Shown piece by piece: positions 10,795 to 22,477 of a stretch of DNA of 64,000 bases. The DNA lies in assembly GCA_026018925.1 (NCBI GenBank), contig JAKSZU010000012.1, positions 43,501,218-43,565,217 on the forward strand, read 5' to 3'. The notes under the pieces are model-generated. The model worked only from the letters and a program-made list of their open reading frames with translations, ran no database searches and was not told the DNA's origin. A program made the translations under genes and the position numbers. This DNA comes from Tupaia tana. Lineage: Eukaryota > Chordata > Mammalia > Scandentia > Tupaiidae. Within the stretch, counting starts at the first letter, position 1. Each line of letters opens with the position of its first letter.

Positions 10795-12040
10795 TTTTAA
10801 TCTGTCATTTGATTTTTAATTTATCTTAAGTCTTATGATAAAATAATTTACAAATGTTGATGGTATACCTCCTCTACTTTACTCCTTCTAAAAAATTGGC
10901 AAAAGCACCATTACAAATTACGCATATACAGTAGTTCTTCAGTTTCTTTGTGTTTTTGAACAGTTGCCTAAAGACAATCCTAAAATATAACTTAGTCTTA
11001 GATAATAGAATTCAAAGGAAAAATTTAACTTGCTATAAATCTTGTCACATTGGCTTTCAAGTGTCTTACCTTATAAATAATTTATAAAGTACATAAAGTG
11101 TTACATATTCTTCAATAGTGTACACAAACCACACTAAAATGTCTGTTATTAAGTAAAAGGCAGTGTTTTAGATACAGAAAATTCTAATTAGATTGGTAGA
11201 GTTCTGATTTAACATATAAAGTAGACATCACTACCTTATTTCAGCCCTTGTCTTTTATGGGTTAATGAACACAAATTAAAACACAGATGAGTCTGCTTGA
11301 TTTTGAGAGGTGAAGGGATTTCTTCAGCATTTATATATTCATATAACCAGTTCCATAGAAACCTAAATAAAAAACCAGTATCCAGTAGGTTTTGAGATGA
11401 CATTCACCATTTTTGTAGAAAGATGAGCGTTACTACCAATTATATCTTTAGAAAGGGCAAACAGTGATAGCATTTATTGAACTGGAAGTACTATTAAAAT
11501 AAAAAAAAAAAAACAATATTCATTTAAGGACTGTCCAACAAAAACCCTGTCAGTCACTTATGATCTGAATTCTGGTGTAGGAGATGAATTAAAATATAGT
11601 ACACATAAAAAAGATGAGACATTTCTGTTTTGTCATAAAGAAGGCAGTGGCTACCTATTACTCGTTAGTAGCTTTTTCTGAGATAAGCTATCAACTCTGC
11701 TCTTTCCGACTTCTTTTTGATGCCAGTGAAGATAATTTTTGTTCCAGGATGTACTACTTGGGATTCTCCAAATACTCCATCAGTGTATCCTCTCCCCAGG
11801 TGATGCCTTTGTTCTTGTTGGCATCTGTGTAAGAAAATCCAGGGGCCTGACCTGTCTTCTGCCCAAATAGACCATGGAGATTTGGGCCAGTCTTGTGCTT
11901 GCCTCCCTTTTCCATGGTGTGGCACTGGGCACACTTCTGAACAAAAATCTTGCCTTTCTCAACATCACCCATTTTTAATTCTCTCTCTTGTCTCGTAGGA
12001 TACTAGGGCTCCCACTCAGAAGCCAGATGTCCCGCTCTCA
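10795..12040 (-). pseudogene. CYCS: Processed pseudogene of cytochrome c (somatic)
   Basis: The parent encodes the haem protein that carries electrons between respiratory complexes III and IV and triggers apoptosome assembly. The coding match runs from an ATG at 11972 down to about 11658 with no introns. It keeps the haem-binding CAQCH motif near residue 15 and '[13 protein letters not shown]'. After 'EYLENPK' a lysine codon has become TAG and one base is lost, so the rest ('[14 protein letters not shown]') is in another frame. A further indel affects the C-terminus. 5' UTR-like sequence extends to about 12035 and a long 3' UTR to about 10795, ending in T's. Flanking 'aaagatagac(a/g)tctt' at 10507 and 12040 is the target-site duplication. 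Confidence 0.93.
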
Positions 12041-12423
12041 AAAGATAGACGTCTTTAAAAGTAATCAAACTGAACTTTTGTAGATGAAGATTATAAGAAA
12101 ATATAAGAAAGAAAAAACCAGCAGATTAGGCCATGCAGAGGAAAGAATCTCTGAGGTCAAAGCAAAACCTTTAATTTAGTCTAAACTACCAAAAAGAAAG
12201 AAAAAATAACTATTAAAAATGAAAACTTATGGGAAATTTGGGACTCTATGAAGCAGTGGAATATCTGCATAATGAGTCTTCCAGAGGATGAGGAGATAGG
12301 TAAAGGCATAGACAATTTTATCATAAAATACTATCTACACACTTTCCAAGTCTAGAGAGACAGACATCCAGATCTAGGAAATACAAAGGACACCAAATAG
12401 ATTCAATTTAAGAATATTCTCTT

Positions 12424-12612
12424 CGGGACCAGCAGATGATGTGGTGGTTAAGGTGCTGGACACTCCCACATGGTCAACCAGGGTTTGAGTCCCAGACCTC
12501 GTGGCTTGCTTTCTCACTTTCCTTCTCTCTCTCTCTCTCTCTCTGTGTCTTTCTCTATCAAATTAAAAATAAATGAATGAATAAATAAATTTAAAAAAAA
12601 GAAAAAAAAGAG
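12424..12612 (+). mobile_element. SINE-B
   Basis: Head 'gggaccagcagatgatgtgg', then 'ggcttgctttctcactttcc', a (CT)n tract and an 'aaataaatgaatgaataaa' tail. 'agaatattctctt' precedes it and 'agaatattctctc' follows it, giving the target-site duplication in the L1 ORF1. Confidence 0.9.
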
Positions 12613-13309
12613 AATATTCTCTCTAAGGTATAGAATAGCCAGAATGGCAAAAGTCAAAGACAAAGATAATATTCTTTAAATGGCAAGAGAGAAGTGTCAA
12701 GTTACTTACAAAGACAAAGGATACCTCATCAGATGAATCTCATCTTTCAAAAGAAATAATGTAAGCGAAGAGGAAATGTGAAGACATTCAAAATTCTGAA
12801 AGAAAGTCAGTTTCAGCCAGTAATACTATCACAGCAAGATTATCCTTCAAATGAGAAGGAGAAATAACATCATTCCCCAGATAAAAACTGAAAGAATTCT
12901 TGAACAGTTGATAGCATGTGAGGCTGAGTTCAACTTTCATTGTAATATAGTCGATTGGATGATGAGTGCTTATGTTTGAGTTTGAGTTTCAACAATTTCA
13001 GTGCTTTGGATACAAGAGAGAAGATTCTGACTCAGGGCACACTTAGAGACCTCTAGGTTATTTATGCAGAGGTTCATCCCAGAATTAAAAATTTTGACTT
13101 CACCTTTTTTTTTTTTCCATTAATTGATGTCATATTCTTGGATTTTTCAAAAGAATTTAAAAGAAACATAATCATAAATTTTAACAGTCACCAAATTCCT
13201 TATCTCTTATCGGAGGTGAGTTAGAAGTGTCAAAATTATTGATTTACATCTCTATAAACACTTCATGCCATGAACTGTCAATGCTCTTTGTAGCATTAGA
13301 AGTAGAGTC

Positions 13310-13830
13310 CTTGGGCCTTGGGCATGGAGGTTAAGGCAACTGGATCTCACATGGCTGACTTCACTGGAATCTTCAGCTTAAAAAATCGTGCTGGGGGGGA
13401 CCAGCAGTTAGCGTAATGGCTATGTTGCTGGACTCCCATGTAGTTAACTGCGGTTCGTGTCCCGGACCCAGTGGCTTAAAACTCACAGTGGGCGCGTGTG
13501 CGTGCGTGCCCAAGATCCCAAGAGGAGAATGGCGGAGAAGGGATTGCAGCGTGGCCATCCCCCTGGGGGGTGATGGCTCGCTTTTTGTCTCTCTGTCTCT
13601 GTCTGTCTGTCTGGCAAGCACACATGCCCTATAGCAAAATCCTCTCTCTCAAGATAAAAAAAAAAAATTCGTGCTGGGCACATGTGCATGTGTGCTCAAA
13701 ATCTTGAGAGGGGACTAGAAGAAAAGGGATTGCAGTGTGACTATCTTCCCGGGGTGATTTCTCACTTTTCCTCTCTCTGGTGAGTGCATGTGTCCTGTAA
13801 CAAAATTAAAAAAAAAAAAAAAAAAAGGAA
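13310..13830 (+). mobile_element. Old SINE-A copy split by a younger one
   Basis: Head 'ggccttgggcatggaggttaagg' up to 13395. The body resumes at 13669 with 'gggcacatgtgcatgtgtgc' and ends 'atgtgtcctgtaacaaaatt' plus an A run. The younger SINE-A sits between the halves. Confidence 0.8.
13397..13667 (+). mobile_element. SINE-A (young), nested in an older SINE-A
   Basis: Flanked by 'aaaaaa(t)tcgtgctggg' on both sides (13381 and 13661). The head 'ggaccagcagttagcgtaat' is near consensus. Confidence 0.9.
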
Positions 13831-13928
13831 AAAAAGAGTAGAAATAGAATCTTTAGCATTTTTAGGTTGAATCGGATTAGAGAGCCAATTCCAGAAACCC
13901 CAAAACCAAGTAATGAAATTCACCCTTA

Positions 13929-14354
<426 letters not shown>

Positions 14355-14429
14355 TTAGTATTTTAGAAGGATGTCATAATTTTATACACTAAGAAATTCA
14401 ACATATCATTCCTTGTGTGTTACACTTAG

Positions 14430-14680
14430 TATGGCAGTCCACCCTCACATGAGGGGATACATTCCTAGACTCCCCATGGAGGCCTGAAACCATGGATAGT
14501 ATCTTACTCTCTATATACTGTGTTTCTCCTAAACATACATACCTACGATAAAGTTTAATTTATAAACTAGGCACAGTAAGATAGTAACAATAATAACCAA
14601 TAATGATATAGAATTATATCAATATATTGTAATAATAAGCTATGCTAAAGTGGTGTGTCTTTCAAAAAAAAAAAATCTGT
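14430..14680. mobile_element. Tigger/pogo-like DNA transposon fragment
   Basis: Contains 'aggcctgaaaccatggatag', 'ctatatactgtgttt', 'acatacctacgataaagttt' and 'aggcacagtaagatagtaac'. I recognise these as conserved blocks of a common mammalian non-autonomous DNA element. The exact family is not certain. Confidence 0.55.
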
Positions 14681-14696
14681 TCTCCTAGAATGACTC

Positions 14697-15186
14697 CTGT
14701 ATTAGGGTTCTCTAGGGAGACACAGCCAAAAGAATATGCAGAGATATATGAAAGGGAATTTTTTAGGAGAATATGCTAACATACTTGCTGTGGCTGAGAA
14801 ATCCTACAGTAGGCTGTTTGCAAGCTGGAAATCCTGGGATGTTGGCACCATGTCTCAGTCCAAATCCAAAAGTCTCAGAGGCAAGGAAGCTAATGATGTT
14901 ACTATACTCTAAGGCCAAAAGCCTGAGAACCCAAAGGAGCCATTGGTGTGAATCCTGGATTCCTAAGGGAGCTGTCCTGAGTTCTGATATCTGCCCTACT
15001 CTCTCTCAAAATACTCACCCATCATCTGTATGTGTTCTCTCCTGGCCCCATGTTGATTGGCTTGTGCCTACCAGATCTTCCATATCTAGTCTACTCAGAC
15101 TCACAAACACCCAGAAAAAAGTGTTCTCAGATTTCTAGGTATTCCTTAGTTCAGTCAAATTGACACCCAAAATTAACCACTGCAAT
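14697..15186 (+). mobile_element. Solo LTR (ERVL/MaLR-type)
   Basis: Starts 'tgtattagggttctctaggg' and ends 'gacacccaaaattaaccactgca', so it has TG...CA ends. About 490 bp with no adjoining internal region. The piece at 1574-1870 is the 3' part of a related LTR. Confidence 0.65.
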
Positions 15187-15334
15187 CCCCAGAATGCTAT
15201 TTGAATGCATCAATAAATCTAGTAAAATAAACCCTTTTTTGGGTAAACTATCATAAAAATATAATTTCCTTCCTCCCTGCTCCTTATCCTTATTTCCCTA
15301 TTTCAAAGATCTTAATACCTGGTTCAGTCATGTT

Positions 15335-15520
15335 GATGCAAATGGGAAGGTGATGGTACATTATGGCTAATGCCACATGGGAGGCCTGGGTTCAGTTCCC
15401 AGCCTAATGTAAATCGTCCAGGTGTGGTGGCGCATGCTTATGATCCCAGCTAGTTGGGAGGCTGGGGCAGGTGACTGTGATGTGGCAAAATCCTGTCAAA
15501 AATATTCCCTCTCCTCCTTT
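15335..15520 (+). mobile_element. Chimeric SINE: tRNA-like head plus 7SL/Alu-like segment
   Basis: A degenerate tRNA-like part with B box-like 'ggttcagttcc' leads into 'ccaggtgtggtggcgcatgc' and 'gatcccagctagttgggagg', followed by 'ctggggcagg'. The latter blocks are the 7SL RNA-derived motif of Alu/B1/Tu elements. It ends 'cctgtcaaaaa'. It is clearly old and is the only such copy I see. Confidence 0.65.
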
Positions 15521-15524
15521 CTTT

Positions 15525-16205
15525 TTTCTTCAAGTGGATTTATTTCCTCAGGTCTAAAAGTATAAACTTGAAAGCAAACCCTCAATATCCACAAACAGAA
15601 AATATACTTCAATAACTTCAAATAATGATAAATGCAACATACAACTTTATTTAACAAAAGCAACTGGAAAAGTCAAACAGGCACTTATACTAAAAAAAAA
15701 AAGTGACTAGAATTTTATCTCACATTCCTTACAGTACTTGCAGTTGCATTTAACTGAGCTCTGCTGCTGTTGACGAATACAGCTCTCACACAGGTATGGA
15801 GGAATTTGTACATTGTTCAAGTATTCGCTGAATACTGCCTTATAGGCATACACATACACACTCAATTTGAAAAAGTCAACGATCCCCAGATATACTTCAT
15901 TTTGTTTATCTTTTAGAAGAGGCCATCTAAAGAGAAGAATATGCAGTTCTGTCTCATGAATCATGTAATGAACCCAACCTAGATTCTGTTGGACGCCAAA
16001 TCTCCTGATCACTCCTCTTCATGGGTCTTCGGCACTTGTCTGGTAAGTTCTCTGGGGTACCATGACTGCAGGTACTGGTAGTGCTCATTGAAGTACTTGT
16101 CCAAGTGGTAGATCTGCTTGTAAGCCATCCTGCTGCTGTGCAGCGGTCCAGAATGACCAGAGTGTAGTGAGCAGTCAGGAGGGGCACACGACCACGTCCA
16201 ACCAA
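15525..16205 (-). pseudogene. CKS2: Processed pseudogene of CKS2
   Basis: The parent is the small cyclin-dependent-kinase accessory subunit (79 residues). The coding match runs from an ATG at 16128 to a stop at 15897. The first part keeps 'KQIY', 'DKYF', 'EHYQY', 'PRELTRQVPKTH'. A deletion and frameshift follow, then '[18 protein letters not shown]' and '[14 protein letters not shown]'. An intron-free 3' UTR of about 370 bp follows, with 'aaataaa' motifs near its end. CKS1B is less likely, because 'EHY' and 'PREL' favour CKS2. Confidence 0.9.
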
Positions 16206-16344
16206 GGCAACAATGACTAGACTCCCTCCCTTACCCCTACTTTAAAAAAGAATCTTAAAATCACTGTTATTGCTATAATTTCAACTGAAGCAGAACTTTA
16301 GTTACTGAAAGTCAGTTTTTATATTCAGGATTCTATTTTGTTTT

Positions 16345-16768
16345 AATTTAAGTAAGGATGGCATTTATTTATTTATTTATTATTTATTTTTAAAATTATC
16401 ATCATAATCCTGTTTATATTACATTGGATTGCATATAACTTTACAGTGTATTACATTGCTTTTTCAAAAGGGAATGCCATGCATGTCAGTCAATACAGAG
16501 ACATTCATCTCCCCACTTCATCATTCAATATCTTATCATTGTTTTTCCCAATCATTATTATTATTATTCCAATGATTTTTTTAAACAATCACTTTTTCTC
16601 ATTTTGCTTGTAAAAAGACTTTACCCATCATGAAATATTTCTCAGACCAATCCAGTTGAGAATACTATACATGTCACCATCAACAGGTAATAAGTCATAT
16701 CTGTTTCCCACTAACGTCCTCTGTATGAATGTCAGGAGCCACTTTATTTAATTCTCAGTAGTCCACTG
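16345..16768 (-). mobile_element. L1 3' UTR, antisense
   Basis: A tattt-rich tail and then 'ccaatccagttgagaatact' and 'caccatcaacaggtaata', the same blocks as in the antisense tails at 44805-45075 and 46845-47060. Confidence 0.65.
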
Positions 16769-16769
16769 T

Positions 16770-18830
16770 CATATGCCAGGTGCTGTCAGGTTTTGTTGTT
16801 TTGTTTTGTTTTTCCTAATGGCCACAAAGGGCTGCTGAAAGGGCTCTGTGTAGACCTGATTACATTTGCCTTTTCCATTGCTTGAGTAGTGGCTGTAATT
16901 TTTTAAAGTCCTCCAGAATAGTAATTTTTACTATAAACCTAGATGGTGGAAGTAAAGGTTTCCTTTTTGCCTCTTTTCATAAAATTGCCTTAACAAGTCT
17001 GACTAAAGATAAAATCACCTATCAACATCTGCAGTGTATGTCCAAATAGTATGTCAATACCCAGGATATTTTTACGGATAGGTGATAAGAGAACTGTACA
17101 GTAGGAGCTGAACCTCCTTCCTATATCTAACAGGAGATCAGTCTTACAGTTTTCTACCCATAGCCATTGATATCAGCCTGTTTCCCTGAATATCTTTCAG
17201 GGTTACTATTTATCTTATTTCTTGGGCTCCAGTGAATGTTGAGCTCAACATGGGACTTCTGGTCACCCCCGTTGTTCTAACATGAAGGCAACCATGGCCT
17301 CACCCCTTGTCTCTTGGTACTGGCATCACCCATCCCCAGTAAGTTTTAAATGGTGTGTTTCTCTGAGGTTTCTTCTCTTCTTTTCTTTCTTCTTCTTCTT
17401 CTTCTTCTTCTTCTTCTTCTTCTTCTCCTCCTCCTCCTCCTCCTCCTCCTCCTCCTCCTCCTCCTTCTTCTTTCTGAGGGGCACAGAGGGTCTAAATTGT
17501 TGATCTGGATTAAGTTTCCTCCAAAGGACTATAATTTGTGCGTTTGGCAGTTGGTCTATTTTATTCCTCTTATATCTGTCCATGTCAAAACATCTGTGTA
17601 CTCTTCTGGTAGAGTTGTCCTTTCTTAACTACTCAATAAATTTTTTTCTCCTTTTATGTTTCACTCAACTCAGCAATAACTTTTTCTACATCCTGTCCTA
17701 AAAGAGAGTTGAAGAGAGAAATCAATGGATCATGCCTTTCACAGTACCCTGTAATAGCCTATTCTTTGGGCAAGCTATAAAAAATAGTCTTTTCTGGCTT
17801 GATTCATTCCTAATTGAAAAAAATTTGCTCCGAGAATTTTTTTATGACCACAAAGCAGGCATTTGTCCAGGGAAACACCTTTAATTTGGCCAAGTATCCC
17901 TCATGGCCATTATTTCCAAACCATGAGGCTATGATTTTCCTGGATATGTCAGATATTATAGAGACGTTGTCTCAAGGCAGAGTGGGTAATGATATTACTC
18001 ATTTTTTCTGCATCATGCCCTGCCACGGAGATAACGTCTCCTATATCCCATGATTGTACCATCCAAATGGTTAGACTATTTTGCAATGTCTACAACTCTG
18101 CCAAGATATAGTCCCTTATATTTAAGGTTTTCTAAATGATATTTCCATTACTCCACTGGATTTTAACCTTGTATTACAGAAGTGGACATGCTTGAATAAG
18201 GGGACTATAGCTCTCCTCCTTTCCAGTATTATTTCTACCTCTTCTGTCTTGGTAGTAGGCTCTCATGGATTCCACAACTTTGCATCCTAGTCAGGTTTAG
18301 CTAAAATGGCCCTTACTTTAGGATGCACATCCTCTCTCTCTGCCTCCAATTACACAAATCTTTCATCTAGGATTTTTGACTGAGTATTTTGGTTTTCTGC
18401 TTTTGTTTTGCTTTGAAATTTTTTTTGGGGGAAGGGGCAGGTTGGAGGCTAACAATTCTTCCTCCAACTTCCATATTTTTGTTTCAGCAGTTAATTTGGC
18501 ATCTGTTGCTAATCTCAGAATCTGTTGCAAATCCACTCTGGACATGATTCTGAGATCTTCCTTACCCCAGAGGGTCATACAGTTTTCTGGCTATTGATGC
18601 TCTAACCTGTCCAGCATTTTCAGGGCCTCTCCATACTCATGTGGAGGTCCACAAGCATCTAAAAGGTGGGCAATGTCATCCCACATAGATGTAGAAGGCC
18701 ATCTCGGAATTTTCCATATAGATGCTTTATTCCCCTTGCCCACAGTTTGGACTCTAGCTCCTCAGAGCTGGCTTATCAATTGTTCTAAAACAAGGATATG
18801 TAAGGGAAACAGCTTCTGAATGACAAAGGA
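16770..18830 (-). mobile_element. Endogenous retrovirus internal region, class III (ERVL)-like, antisense, decayed
   Basis: The minus strand carries gag-like frames, for example 'LWGKEDLRIMSRVDLQQIL' near 18560 and 'GTIMGYRRRYLRGRA' near 18050. Weaker pro/pol-like sequence lies toward 16800. The reading frame is broken many times by stops and shifts, and a large TTC/TCC microsatellite sits inside. No LTR is obvious at either end. The class III call rests on general resemblance only. Confidence 0.45.
17383..17474 (+). repeat. (TTC)n-(TCC)n microsatellite
   Basis: About 15 TTC units pass into about 13 TCC units. Frames reading poly-S, poly-L or poly-E here are artefacts. Confidence 0.97.
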
Positions 18831-18954
18831 GCTGAAAGATCAAAGAAAGATATACATAGATCCAGTTGCCAGCAGCAAGCCTTATCAGGGAACTTACATA
18901 TGGAAGTGTGTCTTGGGTAGCAAATGACAGATCTTACGTATAGAAGAATCAAAA

Positions 18955-20040
18955 GACTGTTAAGGTGGATAAAAATTCAGTAAAATTGAAGAGTACACAA
19001 TCAATATTCAAAAATCAGTAACATTTTTGTACATTAATAGCTATCTGGACAAAATACTTTAAAACTCATTTACAATAGAAAAAAAAAAATCCTGGTACTA
19101 CATTTAACCAAGGAGATGGGGGATCTTTATAATAAAAACTATAAAACATCGATGAAATAAAGTGAATAAGGCAAAAAAAAAAATAAAGAAGAGAGAACAC
19201 AAGTTTATGGATTAGAACAATCAATATTGTTAAAGTGTATATACTATTGAAAATGATCTGCAGGGGAACTCTTAACTACTTTGGTATAAATGTAAGTGAT
19301 TAATAGTACAGCTATGGAAAACAATATGGAAATTTCTAAAAAAAAAAAGTACTGCTTTATGAATGAGAAACCCCACTCTGAGGCATATACCCAAAGAAAA
19401 GGAAATCAGTATGTCGTAATGATATCTGCACTTTATTGTTTATTTTGCACTATTCACAACAGCCAAGATAGAGAATTAATGTAAGTATCTATCAAAAGAT
19501 GAATAAAGTGTCACACACACACACACATTCACCTGACTATATACATGCAATAGAATACAGTTCAACCATTAAAAAGAATAAAGTCTTGTCATTTGAGGCA
19601 ACATGAACAAGTCTGTAGGACATTATTATGTTAAATGAAAAAACCCAGACTCATATGTCGAAATTAAAATAGATGACCTCATGGGTATAGAGGTTAGAAT
19701 AGTAATTTCTAGAGGGCGAGGAGTGTAAAGAGGAGGAAGGTATAGAGAGATGTCAGTTAATAGACACAAAATTATGCTTAGATAAGAAGAACAATTTCTA
19801 GTGTTACATAGTGTAGGGTAAATATAGTTGACAATTATTTATTATATATATCATATCAACTAAAAGGGAGCATTTTGAATGCTCTCATCACAAAGTAATG
19901 ATAAATTTTTGAGGTGTTGAATATGCTAATTACCCTGATTTGATCATTACACATTGTGTTAATGTACAAAATATTATAGTGTACTTGCAGTATGTACAAT
20001 TAATATGTGCCAATAAAAATAATAAGTCAAATTATTGGGG
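18955..20040 (+). mobile_element. L1 ORF2 C-terminal and 3' fragment
   Basis: Landmarks are 'caatattcaaaaatcagtaac', 'gtacagctatggaaaacaat', 'ttcacaacagccaagatag' and 'tcatttgaggcaacatgaac', then A-rich sequence. A (CA)n run lies at 19511-19526. The frame has many stops. Confidence 0.75.
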
Positions 20041-20049
20041 GGAAAAAAA

Positions 20050-20272
20050 AGGCCAGGTTAAGGGAGCTTAACTTTCCATATGGTCAGATGAGCAGTTTGA
20101 GTCCTGCACTGGGTGATTTGAGAAATATGCTGGGCATATGTGTGTGCAAGTCCAAAATCCTGAAAGAAAGAAGAAATGGAGAAAAGATTGCAGCCTGACC
20201 ATTCTCCCTGGAGGGTACTTTCTCTGTTTCTTTCTCTTTCTGATGAGTGCACATCCCCTGTGGAAAAAAAAT
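20050..20272 (+). mobile_element. SINE-A, old
   Basis: Decayed head ('ggccaggttaagggagctta'), then 'gggcatatgtgtgtgcaagtcc' and tail 'cacatcccctgtgg' plus an A run. Confidence 0.7.
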
Positions 20273-20880
20273 TTAAATGAAAAAGAAAAATAATACAAGT
20301 ATTTTGAAAATTGTTAACTTTGCACTTTATTTTTGAAAATATTTTATAATTTTTTTAAACTTTGAAAACAGAAATGTACAAAGAAAAAAGTAAATACTAC
20401 TTAAGAGTACATGACTGAAAGTTAACTTTTATCATTTTGATGAATATTGTTCAGATTTTCCCCATAACATTATAAGATTTTGTACACCAGAAGCTTTAAA
20501 TTAGTATTTAGTGATACTAACCATTTTTAAGTTTCTGGCATTTCCTTTATTATTTACAATCTTAGCCCCACAGACTTTGTAGATACATTTTCCATTGGAA
20601 AATAAATTTATTCCACTTAACTTTTTAATCATGTGGATTCTTTGTGTTTAGGATGAATTAAAATTATTAGTCACTTATTTCTAAACAGCTAGTTAATGCT
20701 ATTTATTACATGATCCTTTATTTGGACCAGTAATTTATAATACCATAATTATCATATTTTAAGTGTTATATATGTTATTGTATTTCTGAACGTCTTTCTG
20801 TTTGTAAAGGCATTTGCTATTACTGTATGTTACGATTGCAGCTTATTCTAGCTAATACTAGCTTGATTCACTCTTACTCT
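20273..20880. other. No gene or clear repeat recognised
   Basis: Very AT-rich sequence without long frames or recognised repeat landmarks. Confidence 0.5.
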
Positions 20881-20894
20881 ATGTACTTTGCTTT

Positions 20895-21154
20895 CTTTTT
20901 TTTTTTTTGGAGAGGTTTTTCGCTATAGGGCGCGTGCGCTCGCCAGACAGAGAGATAGAGAGACATAGAGACAGAAAGCGAGAAATCACCCCCCAAGGGG
21001 GATGGTCACGCCACAATCTCTTCTCCTCTCGGGATCTTGGGCACGCACGCACACGCGCCCGGCGTAAGTTTTAAGCCACCGGGTCCGGGATGTGAACCGC
21101 GGTCGACTACATGGGAGTCCAGCGACACAGCCATTACGCTAACTGCTGGTTCCC
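20895..21154 (-). mobile_element. SINE-A (young)
   Basis: Target-site duplication 'tgtactttgcttt' at 20882 and 21155. CpGs in 'gggcgcgtgcgctcgccag' are preserved. The central part has lost about 15 bases of the 'ccattctcc' block. Confidence 0.92.
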
Positions 21155-21189
21155 TGTACTTTGCTTTTAAAGTCATCCTGTCTATTATT

Positions 21190-21395
21190 AATTTCTAGAG
21201 AGAGGGAAAGTGAGACATCATCCCTGACGGGGGATGACCACACCTCAATCCTTTCTCCTCCATTCTCCTCTCAGGATTTTAGAGGACACGCACACATGCT
21301 TGGAATGATTTTTAAGCCACTGAATATGGGATTTAAACCATTGCCAGCCATGTGGGAATCCAGAGCCTTATGTACCATGACACCTGCTGGTCCAA
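21190..21395 (-). mobile_element. SINE-A, old
   Basis: Reads 'tctagagagagggaaagtgag' to 'cacctgctggtcc' with many substitutions. The A-tail side is truncated. Confidence 0.7.
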
Positions 21396-21539
21396 AATTT
21401 GAAATTACTTTTCAAGTTGTCCTAAAAGTGTGAGATTCTTCCTTGTATTACTCTATCAATTACTTTACCAATAATTTACGGAAGAAACAATATTTTAAAA
21501 CCTATTCTTTTCTCTCTTTTTTTTTAGTGAGAGTATTTT

Positions 21540-22080
21540 TTTTTATTATATAGGTTAATTTGATAAAACAAATGATCTTTTCTGGTAGTAGGCAGACAAT
21601 TTTGTTCACAGTGGAAACGATATTTTCATTAATTACTCAGTAAAACTCTACACTTTGGGCAGAAGATCATTGAATAGTAAAGTAATGCTAATGAGGGCAG
21701 TGAAATGGCAACATCAAGGTATCACAGACAGATGTGGTTCCATCCTTAGTATTCCGGTTGAATGTGGAGTTAGACAATTTTGGTCTCAAATTATAAGCTG
21801 CTTCTCTGAATAGTTCACCTCTGTGCAGAATGAGCAATTCCGATGTTGGCTAGGGAGATTCATTCATCTTTCGAGCTTCAAAGCTATGATGGGTGGCAGC
21901 CTTGTTGCAACATCTCTGTGATAGGCTCAGAAGTTTGCACAGGGGACAGCGAAGCTGGCACACATGTAGCTCTGGTGACCCAGGCCAGATGAAGTGATCT
22001 GGGAGAAAACATTTCTGAAGGGCATGGGGCCAAGGGCACATATGCAGATCCTTACAGGCAAAGTGTTAGTATTTAATAGA
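21540..22080 (-). pseudogene. Possible retrocopy of an unidentified transcript
   Basis: On the minus strand a 63-codon frame ending '...FEARKMNESP' is followed by about 300 bp of UTR-like sequence and then 'aataaaaaaaaata' at about 21545. That A-rich end is compatible with a poly-A tail. I do not recognise the protein and saw no target-site duplication. It could equally be unique sequence or part of the SLC22A downstream region. Confidence 0.25.
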
Positions 22081-22416
22081 ACCCACAAATGCTTTTCTCC
22101 TCTTTCTGTGTATCTATCATTAGAATGGGAAAAATGACTTAAAGCTAGTTTATCTTCCTATTCAGAAATAGGTTGTCTACAATTATACAGGTATTCTATC
22201 ATGATTCTCTTTAAGGTGTTATGACTTTGTTTAAACTTTTTATAATTAATCCTGGGTACTTTATATATAGTAATTAAGTATTACAATTGTAAATGAAATC
22301 CTTTTTAAAAAATCATATCTACTTATTTGTATTCCAAATTTTACTGGTATCTAGCAATGATACTGACTTTTCTCCTTTATCTTGTTCTCTGATCAGCAAT
22401 CGTTTCCTGGAGTTTC

Positions 22417-22477
22417 TTAAAACCGTGTCACTTTAATGAAGGCATCTTCCTCCTTGGCATTTCTTGAGACTTTTTTC
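22417..22477 (-). CDS. SLC22A: SLC22A exon 10 (C-terminus and stop)
   Basis: The acceptor 'tttgtcctag' is followed by 20 codons ending 'EEDAFIKVTRF' and TAA (22417-22419). It joins exon 9 in phase 2. The cytoplasmic tail ends T-R-F. The T-x-F end resembles PDZ-binding tails of some OATs, so it is a candidate PDZ ligand. No clear AATAAA was identified just downstream. Confidence 0.9.

Larger units (their letters stand above)
8434..12905 (+). mobile_element. L1 5' UTR plus ORF1, nested insertions, no ORF2
   Basis: Begins 'ggcagatcaagatggtcaac', a typical L1 5' end. About 1.8 kb of 5' UTR follows, then a decayed ORF1 from about 10273. ORF1 continues after a CYCS pseudogene (12050 onward) and after a SINE-B (12614 onward) to about 12900. 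Sequence beyond 12905 is not L1-like, so ORF2 and the 3' UTR are missing by truncation or recombination. ORF1 has many stops. Confidence 0.75.

Noticed and set aside
17326..17628. Poly-S, poly-L and poly-E frames
   Set aside because: Translation of a TTC/TCC microsatellite.
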